Notes: generated by a model not told the origin, from the sequence alone. Positions 10,350 to 19,755 are shown, numbered from the stretch's first letter. The stretch: DNA of 64,000 nt from CALHVX01 sp964640725 (GCA_964640725.1 CAZXIJ010000011.1:1-64000); one strand, 5' to 3'. Program-made: numbers and translations.

Positions 10350-11591
10350 ATGGATTTCAACGACACCCCGCAGGAGCAGGCCTTTCGCGAAGAAGCGCGG
10401 AGCTGGATTCAGGCCAACGCCCCCACCCATCTGGCCGATGCGCTGGCATCGAGCACCTTCGGCGGCATCAACACCGGCGACGAAGACCCTCTGGAAGCCG
10501 CCAAGCGCTGGCAGCTCAAAAAAGCCGAGGCCGGCTGGGCCTGCCTGCAGTGGCCGCAGGCCTACGGCGGGCGCGGCGCGACGCCCATGGAGCGGGTGAT
10601 CTGGAACCAGGAAGAAGGCGTCTACAGCAAGCTCAGCCATCTGTTCGTGATCGGCCAGGGCATGATCGCGCCCACCATCATGGCGTACGGCGAAGAGGCT
10701 GATAAGGCGCGCTACCTGCCGCGGCTCGCCAGCGGAGAAGAGGTCTGGTGTCAGCTGTTTTCCGAGCCCCACAGCGGCTCGGACCTGGCCGGCCTGCGCA
10801 CCAGGGCCGAGAAGGATGGCGATGAGTGGGTGATCAACGGCCAGAAGATCTGGACCTCCGGCGCGCATCACTCGGACTACGGCATGATCATCACGCGCAC
10901 CGACGCGAGCGTGGCCAAGCACAAGGGGCTGACCATGTTCTTCCTGGACATGCGTGCGCCGGGCGTCGAGGTGCGGCCGATCAAGCAGGTCAACGGTCAG
11001 AGCGGCTTCAACGAGGTCTACTTTGACAACGTGCGCGTGCCCGACGCGCAGCGCCTGGGCGGGGTGGGCGAGGGCTGGAAAGTTTCGCTGACGACACTGA
11101 TGAATGAGCGGCTGGCCATTGGCGGCAGCATCGCGACCGGTGTGCCGGAGTTTGAAGAGTTTGTCGCAGCGCTGCCGCTCGGCGACGGAACGGCCATGGA
11201 CGATCCGGCGGTGCGATCGAAGATCGCCGACTGGCACGCGAAGGCCGCCGGTCTGCGCAACACTGCTGCGCGTTCCATGACCGCGCTCTCGAAAGGCGAG
11301 ACGCCGGGACCGGAAAACTCCATCGGCAAGCTGGTCGCTGGCGGCATGATGCAGGACATCGCCAAGTTCGCCATGGATCTGCAGGGCTTTGGCTCGGTAC
11401 TGACCGACCCCGCGGTGGCCGAAGGCGCGGCGCGCTTTCAGGCGATGTTGCTGCGGTCTCCGGCGGTGCGCATCGAAGGCGGGACGGACCAGATTCTGCG
11501 CAACATCATCGCCGAGCGTGTGCTGGGCTTGCCCGATGACATGCGGGCCGACAAAGGGTTGCCCTTTAACGAGATCCCCCGGGGCGGCTGA
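10350..11591 (+). CDS. Acyl-CoA dehydrogenase, catalytic partner subunit
   Basis: 413 residues, FAD enzyme introducing the alpha-beta double bond into an acyl-CoA. Motifs: LQWPQAYGGRGATP, CQLFSEPHSGSDLAGL (substrate/flavin loop), INGQKIWTSGAHHSDYG, and C-terminal VRIEGGTDQILRNIIAERVLG. The last supplies the E-G-x-x catalytic Glu that the upstream subunit lacks. Separated from it by 40 bp on the same strand, so the two are very likely co-expressed as one heteromeric enzyme. Substrates are probably branched or ring-bearing acyl-CoAs rather than straight fatty acids (inference from pairing). Confidence 0.92.
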   Translation: MDFNDTPQEQAFREEARSWIQANAPTHLADALASSTFGGINTGDEDPLEAAKRWQLKKAEAGWACLQWPQAYGGRGATPMERVIWNQEEGVYSKLSHLFVIGQGMIAPTIMAYGEEADKARYLPRLASGEEVWCQLFSEPHSGSDLAGLRTRAEKDGDEWVINGQKIWTSGAHHSDYGMIITRTDASVAKHKGLTMFFLDMRAPGVEVRPIKQVNGQSGFNEVYFDNVRVPDAQRLGGVGEGWKVSLTTLMNERLAIGGSIATGVPEFEEFVAALPLGDGTAMDDPAVRSKIADWHAKAAGLRNTAARSMTALSKGETPGPENSIGKLVAGGMMQDIAKFAMDLQGFGSVLTDPAVAEGAARFQAMLLRSPAVRIEGGTDQILRNIIAERVLGLPDDMRADKGLPFNEIPRGG

Positions 11592-11656
11592 ACGGCCCCG
11601 GCCCCTGGTCTTTGCAGACGCGCAGGTACCCGCGCTCGAAGCGCCGCACCGTCAGC

Positions 11657-12622
11657 TCAACCGCTGCCAGCGCAGAGCGCTTGATGTCCGTGACTGAGTG
11701 CGTTAGCGGAATTAGCCAGCGCTGCCAGCACAGCACGGGTAGCAAGCTGGTCCTCCCGGGTTAGCGCATAGATGGTGGGGCAGAAATCGGTTGTGCCTGC
11801 CGCTGCCAGCTGCTGCACCTGATCTTCCACCTGCGTTGCTGCGCCGATCAGGGCAACGTCTTCCGGCCCCCCGGCGCCTTCCCGCGCGAACATTGCACGA
11901 TAGGACGGCAGCTCACCGTAGCTGCCCAGGGTTTTGCTGAGGTGCGCCCGAACCCCGCTCGGGTCAGCAGTGACGCAGACGGGCAGCGTGGCTACGATTC
12001 TGGGGGCATCGCGCCCGGCTGCGGCCGCAGCCTCGCTGATGCGTGGCACGATGTGCTCGGCAATAGTCTTTGGGCCGACCCAGGCAAGCGTGGTTCCGCT
12101 TGTTAAACGGCCTGCCACGGCGAGCGCCTGCGGCCCCAAGGCAGCCACAAGGACGTCGCAGTTTGCGGCCGCTGGACGGAACACTTGCGCCTTGCAGCTT
12201 AACTGCTCCCCGGTAAAGTCCACCTCTCCGTCTTCCAAGAGCGGAATCAGGATCGATAGGTATTCCCGCAGGTGCCGGATTGGCTTGTCGAAGTTTATCC
12301 CGAGGTCCGCCATCATGGTGGCGTGAGACAGCCCGATGCCTAGCGTGAGCCGGTTATGCAACGCCTGGGCAGTGGTAAGTGCCTGGGCCGCCAGCGCCAT
12401 AGGGTGCCGGGGCATGCTTGGCACAATCGCGGTACCTAATTCCAACGGATCACTCTGTTGCCCTGCTACGGCCAAAGCAGTAAGCGCGTCGAAACCCCCG
12501 GTCGGGTGATCCGCGAGCCAATAGCTCGTGTAGCCGCTCGTGCTGACTTCCGAGATTTCCGCGGCCACGGCTTTGATAGAGGCTTTCTGCACCAACCCCG
12601 TGCCGTTCCAGCCGATCTTCAT
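11657..12622 (-). CDS. LLM-class flavin/F420-dependent oxidoreductase
   Basis: 321 residues, luciferase-like TIM-barrel fold. MKIGWNGTG start, then SYWLADHPTGGFDALTALAVA, ELGTAIVPSMPRHPMALAAQ and LTLGIGLSHATMM match the layout of F420-dependent LLM oxidoreductases such as the TIGR03564-like group. ATG at 12622 has GAGGAG at good spacing, so the longer frame to 12736 is rejected. The cofactor (FMN or F420) cannot be decided by eye. Convergent with the acyl-CoA dehydrogenases. Base composition from here to about 17 kb appears less GC-rich than the flanks. Confidence 0.85.
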   Translation of the reverse strand: MKIGWNGTGLVQKASIKAVAAEISEVSTSGYTSYWLADHPTGGFDALTALAVAGQQSDPLELGTAIVPSMPRHPMALAAQALTTAQALHNRLTLGIGLSHATMMADLGINFDKPIRHLREYLSILIPLLEDGEVDFTGEQLSCKAQVFRPAAANCDVLVAALGPQALAVAGRLTSGTTLAWVGPKTIAEHIVPRISEAAAAAGRDAPRIVATLPVCVTADPSGVRAHLSKTLGSYGELPSYRAMFAREGAGGPEDVALIGAATQVEDQVQQLAAAGTTDFCPTIYALTREDQLATRAVLAALANSANALSHGHQALCAGSG

Positions 12623-12844
12623 GCTTTCTCTCCTCGCTTGGTCGGGGCGATTTGCCGGAGCTGCACCTGGGCGGCAGCACAGCGGGCGCCTGGCGCAGTC
12701 TATGGCAATGACAGTCTCAAGGGCCGATGGCTCCACCTCTGCAGGGCCGAAGGGCCCTCAGTGCCGGATTTTGTGCCACCGGGTTCGCAGACAGGGGTCT
12801 AATTGCTGTTAACATAACTGTGCCGATGAAGGTAGGTTAAAACA

Positions 12845-12885
12845 TTCCGAATTTGTATCTGTTCAGTAAGCATTCAAGTTCGGAA
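12845..12885. promoter_or_regulatory. 11-bp inverted repeat in the leader region of the exported hydrolase
   Basis: TTCCGAATTTG (12845-12855) pairs with CAAGTTCGGAA (12875-12885) with one T-G wobble across a 19-base loop. It sits in an AT-rich island (~12800-12900) about 165 bp before the start chosen for the 13051 gene. The rest of the 12623-13050 intergenic stretch shows no gene. It could be an operator or an RNA hairpin in the 5' leader. Confidence 0.45.
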
Positions 12886-13050
12886 AAGCAGACTGCCGCG
12901 CCTGAGCCGGCTGGTGGAAGGGACTATCCGACAATTTAGTTTCCTCTCGCCCACGATCAAAGGACTGATCAAACGACGCCCGGGTCAGTGACCCTCGAAT
13001 TCACCGCCGTTTCGGACTTATCAGACCAATCGCTTGAGAACCACCTAATC

Positions 13051-16000
13051 ATGTTTCATAAAAGGCAAGTCACGAGCCATATGCTCCTTTGGCTGACCCT
13101 GTTGCTCGCCGGTCAACTGCACGCAGCTCCCTATCGCTACCTGGACGATGCGAACGTTCAGCCAGACGCTCCTGTCGTAAGCGGTAACTTTCCCAAAATC
13201 GCTCTCACTGAGACGCAGTCCGTCGGCGGCACGGTTCAGGAGTGGAGTCGCTATGACGTCATTGGCGCCAAACCGGGTATGGCCAGGAAAATTGCCGACG
13301 CTCAGCGGGTAAACCCGGGAACGAACTTCCATTTTTCGTTCCACCCCCGCTCTTACCTTGGCTATCAGCAGTCTGACCCCTGTCAGATTTCCCTGAGCAT
13401 GCCTTTTTCGCAGACCACTCCGGCAACCGAAGGCTGCGGCGTTTATGCAGGGCACTGGCTGTATCGGGCAGGGACCCGGCTTGTGGGCAGCATCAGTTCG
13501 TCAGCGCTAACGCTGCGGGTCGACGATGCTTCGCGCCTGCAGGCAGGGGCATACCTTGTGATTTACGACGGCGCGCCTGGAGCTTTCAGGAATGCGGAGC
13601 ATGCGCTGATTCGAAGCGTGAATGCCAGCACCAACACAGTGACGCTCGTTAACCGCGGGTATAAGTCCAACGCCGTCGGTCACCCGAACGGCGCGATCGT
13701 TGCGCAGCACGAAGTTGGCCGCGGTGGCGACCAGCGCAACTGGGCCTACAACCTCAGCGAGAACGCCCCGAGAGATTCGCGAAATCGGACGGTTGCCCAG
13801 GTTATGGCCGCATGGATTCCTCAGAATTGGACCCGGGATAGCCGGGGCCGAGCGACCACCGTCAGGCCCGATGGTGTGTACTTTGACGAAGACGGCTACA
13901 TCCTTTTCACCAGTCAGGCAGACGTCAACAACGACCTCGTTGTCGACAACGGTGTGATCGGCGGCTCCCATGTATGGGGTGAGGGCCTGGAGGATTTCTA
14001 CCAGCAGGTGCGAAACCGTGTAGGCAACAGCAGGGTGGTTGTCGGTGGTTGGCGCGAGTCGAGAGGCATTCCTAGCCTGAACGGTTTTCAAGCCGAGAAC
14101 TTTCTCATCACTGGGGACGACTTTGCCCTCAACCCAACCTACACAGGCAATGTTGGCGCACTGTCACAGCTGCACAACTACCTCATCCGTACTCAGGCCC
14201 ACCGGCAGGGCCAGGGCTATAACGAGACGCTGACGAAGTACCCTTCGCGAACCTTCCCAGGCACCAAAAAGACCGGTGCCAACCCGCCACGGCCTGCCAC
14301 CAATGCATCTTTCCGGTTCGGCTTTGGCGCGACGCTGCTCGGCGATGGTCACTATTCCCGTCAGAACTCTGACGCGCATCCCGCCCCCTGGTACGACGAG
14401 TACGCGGTGGATGTTCGCCCTGGTTCCAACACCTATGGCCGAGCGATTCGCTCGAACCCGTCAGACGAATCCGAAATTCGGGCCAACAAGGGCTGGCTGG
14501 GCCGGCCTCTGGGTGCTCGGACTCGTATTTACGACGAGAATGCCTTCGCACCCCAGAACAACTTGGTCGGAAATGGCAGCTTCGAAAGTGGACTCGACGG
14601 CTGGCAGCTTCGCAATGTGAGGGGCGGCATAGACACGAACAATCCGGCCCACGGCACCCGCTCTCTGCGCACCGCCGGGCACGAGAGCTTCACGTCCGCT
14701 CTTGGCGGTGCCTCCGTGCGCGGTCCTCTGATTTCCATGATTCAAGGCCGGCAGTACACGCTTTCGTTTGCGGCTAGATCAAACGTTCCTCGCGACCTAT
14801 ACCTGCGCTTGGACTTTTCCCGAAATCAGGGCGGTTATTTCGTTACCGATCGGTGGACCCGGGTGGTCTGGACGATCACAGCTGAGCGCAGCGGTTCATT
14901 CCGCCCAATCATTAACCTCGGCCGGGAGAGTAGTGTCGTCTGGATCGATGACGTGAATGTGTTCGAAGGTGATCCCAACGTGTTTCGGCGCGATTTCCAG
15001 AACGGCATCGTGGTGGTCAACGCAACAGGGCGCCGCCAGTCTGTGAACCTGAACGGCACCTTCCAGAGGATCCAGGGGACAGGACAGGACTCTGTCAATG
15101 ATGGTCGATCGGTGAGCAGCATCAGTTTGCCGGCGTACGATGCGGCAATTCTGGTTCGGCCCGAAGCGCAGTCAGCGCCGCCGGCACCGGCTCCCGCTCC
15201 AACGCCGACACCGGCTCCTGCTCCGACGCCGCCTCCTGCTCCGACGCCGCCTCCTGCTCCGACGCCGGCTCCGACGCCGGCTCCTGCTCCGACGCCGGCA
15301 CCGGCAGGCTGTGGCGCACCGCNNNNNNNNNNNNNNNNNNNNNNNNNNNNNNNNNNNNNNNNNNNNNNNNNNNNNNNNNNNNNNNNNNNNNNNNNNNNNN
15401 NNNNNNNNNNNNNNNNNNNNNNGCTCCGACGCCGGCTCCTGCTCCGACGCCGGCACCGGCAGGCTGTGGCGCACCGCCAATCGATCTCAGCCTGTATCCG
15501 CGAATGCACGCCTGGGCTGATACCTGCACAGCGGGCAGGTACCATGTGACGGTGACTTCCAACGGTTCTGCGCGCGCTTACAGCGGGCGAGTGAGCAGCA
15601 GCGCCCCAATCTCCGGTCTTGGTCTCGAGAGTATCGAGGGCGGCGATCGAGTGACAAACTCAGGTAACCAGATCAGCTACCAGCTGACGGCTTCCGAGGG
15701 GTTCGACGCATTCAGCTTCAGCACCAACGCTCAACCGTGTCTGGCGCTGGATACCAATCTGACCCTCTTCTGGGGCGAGGACCCCAAGGTCAGGGCGCGC
15801 GCTGGTTTGAATCTGGCAACCGGTGCGGCTTGTACCGTTGCCAGCCCTCCGAGCGGTGGCAACACTGGCGGTGGCTCATCCAGCTCGATCGTTGGCGAGG
15901 CCCCCAGTGCCAATGCCAACAATCCCGGTTTGTATGTATGGACGCCGAGTTCAGGCTCAAACAGCTACACGCTGCGCGCAACTTCGAAAGATCGGCTGCG

Positions 16001-16280
16001 TCGCTTCTCCGGGGTAGTGGAAACCGACCGCGCCATGACTCTGCAGGCTGGACGTCAGCTGGAGAGCCACGATGTGGTTACCCTTGAGAACTCCGGGCGC
16101 CGGCTGCGTTTCGACCTGCGGGTCTGGGAAGGTATGGACCAGCTTGGAATAACGGTCCCGGCCACTGGCAAAGTCTGCTTGAAGCTCGATTCAGCGAGCA
16201 GCGGACCGTTGCGGCGCGGTCGTCAGGCCACGGTGACCGACACTCGGGTCGACCTGCGGACACTGGCGGCTTGCCAGTAG
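13051..16280 (+). CDS. Large exported glycoside-hydrolase-like protein with CBM-like module, proline linker and duplicated C-terminal domain (spans assembly gap)
   Basis: Signal peptide (LLWLTLLLAGQLHAAP) is followed by a ~480-residue domain with TIM-barrel-like motifs (RPDGVYFDEDGYILF, SRVVVGGWRESRG, and acidic DVNNDLVVDNG) resembling uncharacterised putative glycosyl hydrolases. Next comes a jelly-roll CBM4/9-like module (NLVGNGSFESGLDGWQLRN to WIDDVNVFEGD), then a Pro-Ala-Thr linker. After a 100-N gap there are two similar ~85-residue beta-rich domains. The frame differs on the two sides of the gap, but the 55 bases at 15268-15322 recur exactly at 15423-15477. Overlapping them removes 155 bases and gives one continuous frame of about 1024 residues. 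Start 13051 is chosen for the signal peptide; 12988 and 13081 are in-frame alternatives. Catalytic activity is not established. Confidence 0.72.
15175..15322 (+). repeat. Pro-Ala-Thr-rich linker repeats
   Basis: Low-complexity DNA built from the units CCGGCTCCTGCTCCGACG and CCGCCTCCTGCTCCGACG encodes PAPTP/PPAPTP repeats, ending in PAPAGCGAP. It is a flexible interdomain linker of the exported hydrolase and the cause of the adjacent assembly break. The true copy number may be higher than shown. Confidence 0.85.
15323..15422. other. 100-N assembly gap flanked by identical 55-mers
   Basis: Exactly 100 N. Bases 15268-15322 and 15423-15477 are identical, which is what a k=55 de Bruijn assembler leaves when two contigs ending in the same repeat k-mer are scaffolded. 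Gap size is a placeholder. Confidence 0.9.
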
Positions 16281-16328
16281 ACGTTGGATAGATGGTGGAC
16301 GGCCCCCCGGCCGTTCATCTTTTCTGAA

Positions 16329-16775
16329 TCAGTGTTCCCAGCGAGAAGGATCGTCGACGCTGGAGTTCTGATTGATCTCAAGCTCAGCAAGCTCAATGGC
16401 TCTGCGCTCTTGAGCCAGGCGCCGCAGGCGCTCCATGGACGCTTCGGATTGCCGCTGTCGCAGATCTGCGATGGACTCCGTGTCTCTCTGAATGGCCGCG
16501 ACGCGGTTGCTGGTGGCGACCGGCTGTTTGGTGCGGGTTGCAGTTCTCGCGGTCTTGGCCACCAAGCCGTTGGATGCCTTTGCCAGCTGTAGCCTTTGTG
16601 CTCCCGTCGACGGTGCCAGGGCTGTTGCCGGAGCCTCGGCGCGGGGCGAACTGCCGACGAGATCATCGGTCTGCCCCATCTGCCCCATCTGCCCCATCTG
16701 CCCCTCAGGCCATTCCAGATACAGGAAGATGCTGAACGCCGCCACAAAAGCGGTGGCAAGGTACGACTTGGTCAT
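16329..16775 (-). CDS. Small membrane-anchored hypothetical protein with GQM repeats
   Basis: 148 residues from MTKSYLATAFVAAFSIFLYLEW, a single N-terminal hydrophobic helix (anchor or uncleaved signal). It is followed by the tripeptide repeat GQMGQMGQMGQ, an Ala/Thr/Arg-rich low-complexity middle, and a charged C-terminal helix that may be coiled-coil (DLRQRQSEASMERLRRLAQE). I do not recognise a family. The frame extends to 16862 but the extra residues precede the hydrophobic segment without a ribosome site. Convergent with the exported hydrolase and divergent from the FimV-like gene. Coding status is moderately supported by the membrane helix and absence of a competing frame. Confidence 0.55.
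   Translation of the reverse strand: MTKSYLATAFVAAFSIFLYLEWPEGQMGQMGQMGQTDDLVGSSPRAEAPATALAPSTGAQRLQLAKASNGLVAKTARTATRTKQPVATSNRVAAIQRDTESIADLRQRQSEASMERLRRLAQERRAIELAELEINQNSSVDDPSRWEH
16671..16706 (-). repeat. 9-bp tandem repeat (CTGCCCCAT)
   Basis: Three exact copies and one degenerate copy of CTGCCCCAT at 16671-16706. On the minus strand they encode the Gly-Gln-Met repeats of the small protein, a likely site of slippage length variation. Confidence 0.8.
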
Positions 16776-17126
16776 GCTTGTACTCTTGATTTGAGTGGTT
16801 TTTTTGTCGACTTCTCGCGATATCGCGTCGAGTCGAACACCCGAAAGTGAACCGTATCGCAAATTGGCCGCGGAGTGCCCCTCGTTTCGTCTGCAGACTG
16901 CAAGGCTTTTCGGATGCAGGCAGCCGGCCTCCTAACAATCAGTTACAACATTGTGCGCAAAGGGGTTGAAATCGTGTTTTTGCCTCGGGTTCTGCGTTTA
17001 ATTGCGGCATCACGTGGCAGCCGTCACAAGGATGTAACTCCGGATAGAGCTGCGGTCCCCATTGATCCTCTATCTGGGTACAATCCGCGCCGTTCGAGAT
17101 TGACAAGACTGAATGTGCTCAAAGGA

Positions 17127-18317
17127 ATGACACATCTGCAACGCTTTGCGCTGCTCTGCCTGGCCGTATGGGCTTCGACATCCCATGCCGTCTCCATGGG
17201 TCCGATCGAGACTCAGTCCGCTCTGTACCAGAAGTTTCAGGCGGAGATCGAGATCAGCAACCTCGGCGAGGTTGACCCGCTGCAGCTGCAGGCTTCCCTG
17301 GCCAGCACCGAAGATTTTGAGCGCGTGGGGGTGGAACGCTTTTTCTACCTCAGCGAGCTGCGCTTCGAGATTTCTCCGCGCGGCAAGCAGTACATTCTCG
17401 AGATTACGAGCCCGCGCACCATCAGCGAGCCCTATCTCGACTTCGTGGTGGAGCTTGCCTGGCGCGGTGGCCGCATGCTGCGCAGCTACACGGTGCTGCT
17501 GGATCCACCGGGCTGGGTGAACACGGCTCGCAAGGCCCCGGCCATTGTGGCTCAGCCCAAGCCGGCGCAGCCGCGGCGCGCGGACTCAGCGCCCCGGGAA
17601 GGGCGCTACTACGGCCCGACGGCGGCAAATGACACGATGTGGAAGGTCGGTCACGCGACCCGGGCCAACGAGCGGATCTCCGTCTACCAGCAGATGATGG
17701 CGATCAAGCGACTCAATCCGGACGCGTACGTCGACGACAACATTAATCTGCTCAAGCGCGGCCAGATGCTCCTGCTGCCCAGCGTCTCGCAGGCCGATTC
17801 GCTGAGTCACAACGAGGCGGTTCGCCAGACCAATCAGGAGAGCACCAGCTGGCAGGCGCGCCGGGAGGTGCCTGTGGCGAGCCCTGCGAAAGTCGAAGTG
17901 CCAGAGGGTCGCCTTCGGATCGTCACCGACACCGGGGCCCAGGCTGCCGCGTCCCAAGCGGAGGCGGACCGGGCAGCCCCGGCGCCCACCTCGGCAGCGG
18001 CCCTTTCCGAGCCTGAGCCCGCGCCCCTGGAGCCGATGACGGTAGCGGAACTGCCGGCGCCCTTGCAGGCCCAGGTGCGGGCCCTGGACAACGCCATTGA
18101 GGTTCGGGACCAGGAGATTGCCGCTTTGCAGCAGCAGGTCCAGGCGATGCAGACGGAACTCAACCGCTTTGCCGAGCAGCAGGAGCCCGCCCCGGCGGCG
18201 AGTCCCCTCCAGCGCTTTCTGACCAACTGGCTGCCGCCGCTGCTGTGGCTGGCGCTGGTCGTCGCGCTGCTGCTCTGGATCTTTCGGCGAACCCAGATGA
18301 CGCCAGCCCGGCCCTGA
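17127..18317 (+). CDS. Short FimV-like pilus/polarity protein
   Basis: 396 residues. Signal peptide (LLCLAVWASTSHAVSMG) followed by the FimV N-terminal domain (FQAEIEISNLGEVDPLQLQASLAS, FFYLSELRFEI, LDFVVELAWRGGRMLRSYTVLLDPP). A LysM-like FimV core follows (DTMWKVGHATRANERISVYQ, then AIKRLNPDAYVDDNINLLKRG). Next are an Ala/Pro/Glu-rich spacer, a coiled coil (VRDQEIAALQQQVQAMQTEL) and one membrane helix (LLWLALVVALLLWIF). FimV organises type IV pilus assembly and polar signalling. Known FimV proteins are about twice as long with an acidic TPR tail, which is absent here, so it is a short paralogue. ATG 17127 with AAAGGA directly before it. Confidence 0.82.
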   Translation: MTHLQRFALLCLAVWASTSHAVSMGPIETQSALYQKFQAEIEISNLGEVDPLQLQASLASTEDFERVGVERFFYLSELRFEISPRGKQYILEITSPRTISEPYLDFVVELAWRGGRMLRSYTVLLDPPGWVNTARKAPAIVAQPKPAQPRRADSAPREGRYYGPTAANDTMWKVGHATRANERISVYQQMMAIKRLNPDAYVDDNINLLKRGQMLLLPSVSQADSLSHNEAVRQTNQESTSWQARREVPVASPAKVEVPEGRLRIVTDTGAQAAASQAEADRAAPAPTSAAALSEPEPAPLEPMTVAELPAPLQAQVRALDNAIEVRDQEIAALQQQVQAMQTELNRFAEQQEPAPAASPLQRFLTNWLPPLLWLALVVALLLWIFRRTQMTPARP

Positions 18318-18323
18318 TCCGGC

Positions 18324-19583
18324 TCAGGCGGTGCCCCCGGCCCGGGCGCGGCGCGTGACCCGTACCGGCAGTCTTTCCAGCCCCCGTTCGGACAGCCCGA
18401 CTTTGTAGGCGGGCTCGGAATCGATCGCCTCGAGCCGTGTGGTTCGCTCGAACAGCGCGCCGAACAGAATGCCCAGCTCCAGCCTGGCCAGGTGGTTTCC
18501 GAGGCACAGGTGCGCGCCTCTGCCGAAGGCCAGGTGCCGGTTCGGTTGGCGCGCCAGATCCAGCGCGCTGGCGCGCGGGAAGACGGTCTCATCCCGGTTT
18601 GCGCTGCCGTAGAGCAGACCGAATTTGGTGCCGGCCGGAAAGGTGCGCCCGCCAAAGCTGGTCGGCGCGGTGCTGTAGCGGTGAAAGAACGGCAGCGGCG
18701 ACTCGTAGCGGAACAGCTCCTGGACCGCTGTCGCGGTCAGGTCAGGTTGCGCCCGCCAGCGCGCCTGCTGCTCCGGGTGCTGCAGCAACGCCAGGAAGCC
18801 GGTCCCGATCACGTCAATCGTCGACCCGTGCCCAGCCATGAGGATCAGCATGCAGGTGGAGATCAGCTCGTCCGCGCTGAGTTGCCCCGCGTCCCGGGCA
18901 CGCATCAGTACAGCCAGCAGGTCGTCTTGCCCGGTGTTCTCGCGATCGACGATCAGCGCGCTCAGATAGAAATAGAATTCCGTTGTTGCAGCCTCCGCCA
19001 GGGCTTTGTCTTCCGCGGTACGCCCCACGTTAAAGAACTGCACGATGTTCTCAGACCAGCTTCGAAGCTGCGGGCAATCGGCGGCCGGCACGCCCAGAAC
19101 CTGACCGATGATGTGGCCGGGAAGCGGCGCCGCCAGGTCGGTAACGACATCGAACTCATCGCTTTCGAGTAGCCGGTCGAGCAGGTCATCGATGTGCCCC
19201 TCGATCATTGGCAGATAGCGTTCTGTGCCCGTGCGGGCAAGGTCTCGCAGCACGATGCGACGGAGCCGGTCGTGCACGGCACCGTCGGTTTCGAGCAGGC
19301 TGAACTGCACGAAGCGCTCGTGATGGGGCATGTCGTTCCAGTTGGCCTCGCGCCGCAGGTCGCGCAGTTTTTCCGGCGCCATGATCTGGCCCGGATCGCG
19401 CACCATCTGCGGGCTGCGCGCTGCGCGGTCGACATCATCGAAGCGCGACAGCAGCCACAGGTCGGCGTCTGCGAAGTAAGTGGGCTGTGGCTGCGCACGC
19501 AGCGCCGCGTAGGCCGGATACGGATCCTGGGCAAAGGCCTGAGAGAGCGGTGCGAAACCGTCGACGGGCGAGGTGTCCTGCAC
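18324..19583 (-). CDS. Cytochrome P450
   Basis: 419-residue soluble bacterial P450, normal length. I-helix AGHGST (oxygen activation), K-helix ELFRYES (E-x-x-R) and haem loop FGRGAHLCLGNHLAR with the axial Cys are all intact. GTG start at 19583. No ferredoxin or ferredoxin reductase gene is nearby, so redox partners must be elsewhere. Convergent with the FimV-like gene (6 bp apart). Similar P450s hydroxylate terpenes, fatty acids or steroids; substrate unknown. Confidence 0.95.
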   Translation of the reverse strand: MQDTSPVDGFAPLSQAFAQDPYPAYAALRAQPQPTYFADADLWLLSRFDDVDRAARSPQMVRDPGQIMAPEKLRDLRREANWNDMPHHERFVQFSLLETDGAVHDRLRRIVLRDLARTGTERYLPMIEGHIDDLLDRLLESDEFDVVTDLAAPLPGHIIGQVLGVPAADCPQLRSWSENIVQFFNVGRTAEDKALAEAATTEFYFYLSALIVDRENTGQDDLLAVLMRARDAGQLSADELISTCMLILMAGHGSTIDVIGTGFLALLQHPEQQARWRAQPDLTATAVQELFRYESPLPFFHRYSTAPTSFGGRTFPAGTKFGLLYGSANRDETVFPRASALDLARQPNRHLAFGRGAHLCLGNHLARLELGILFGALFERTTRLEAIDSEPAYKVGLSERGLERLPVRVTRRARAGGTA

Positions 19584-19671
19584 TATGGGGCGTCCTGTGT
19601 GCTAGCTGATCGAAGGCAGGCCAGTGTAGCGCGGCCAGGTCGGGTCCAGCCCCAGAAAGGGTATCGGACAG

Positions 19672-19708
19672 AAAAAAGCCCCGGCGACGGGGGAGTCGAA
19701 GCCGGGGC
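19672..19708 (-). terminator. Rho-independent terminator of the subtilase gene
   Basis: Read on the minus strand: an 8-bp all-GC stem (GCCCCGGC / GCCGGGGC, 19701-19708 and 19678-19685) followed by TTTTTT (19677-19672). It lies 48 bp beyond the protease stop. A second 8-bp hairpin (GCCAGGGG / CCCCTGGC, 19719-19743) precedes it, so the protease mRNA ends in a tandem hairpin. Confidence 0.85.
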
Positions 19709-19755
19709 GGGGGAAAGGGCCAGGGGGTGGGGGAGCCCCTGGCTTGTGCGGTGGG

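Noticed and set aside
15175..15477. CRISPR-like short repeats
   Set aside because: The repeats are in-frame proline-linker codons without unique spacers; no cas genes nearby.
15504..16280. Separate 258-residue gene starting at 15504
   Set aside because: Its frame extends back through the linker and is identical at the gap flank to the upstream gene, so it is the C-terminal part of the 13051 gene.
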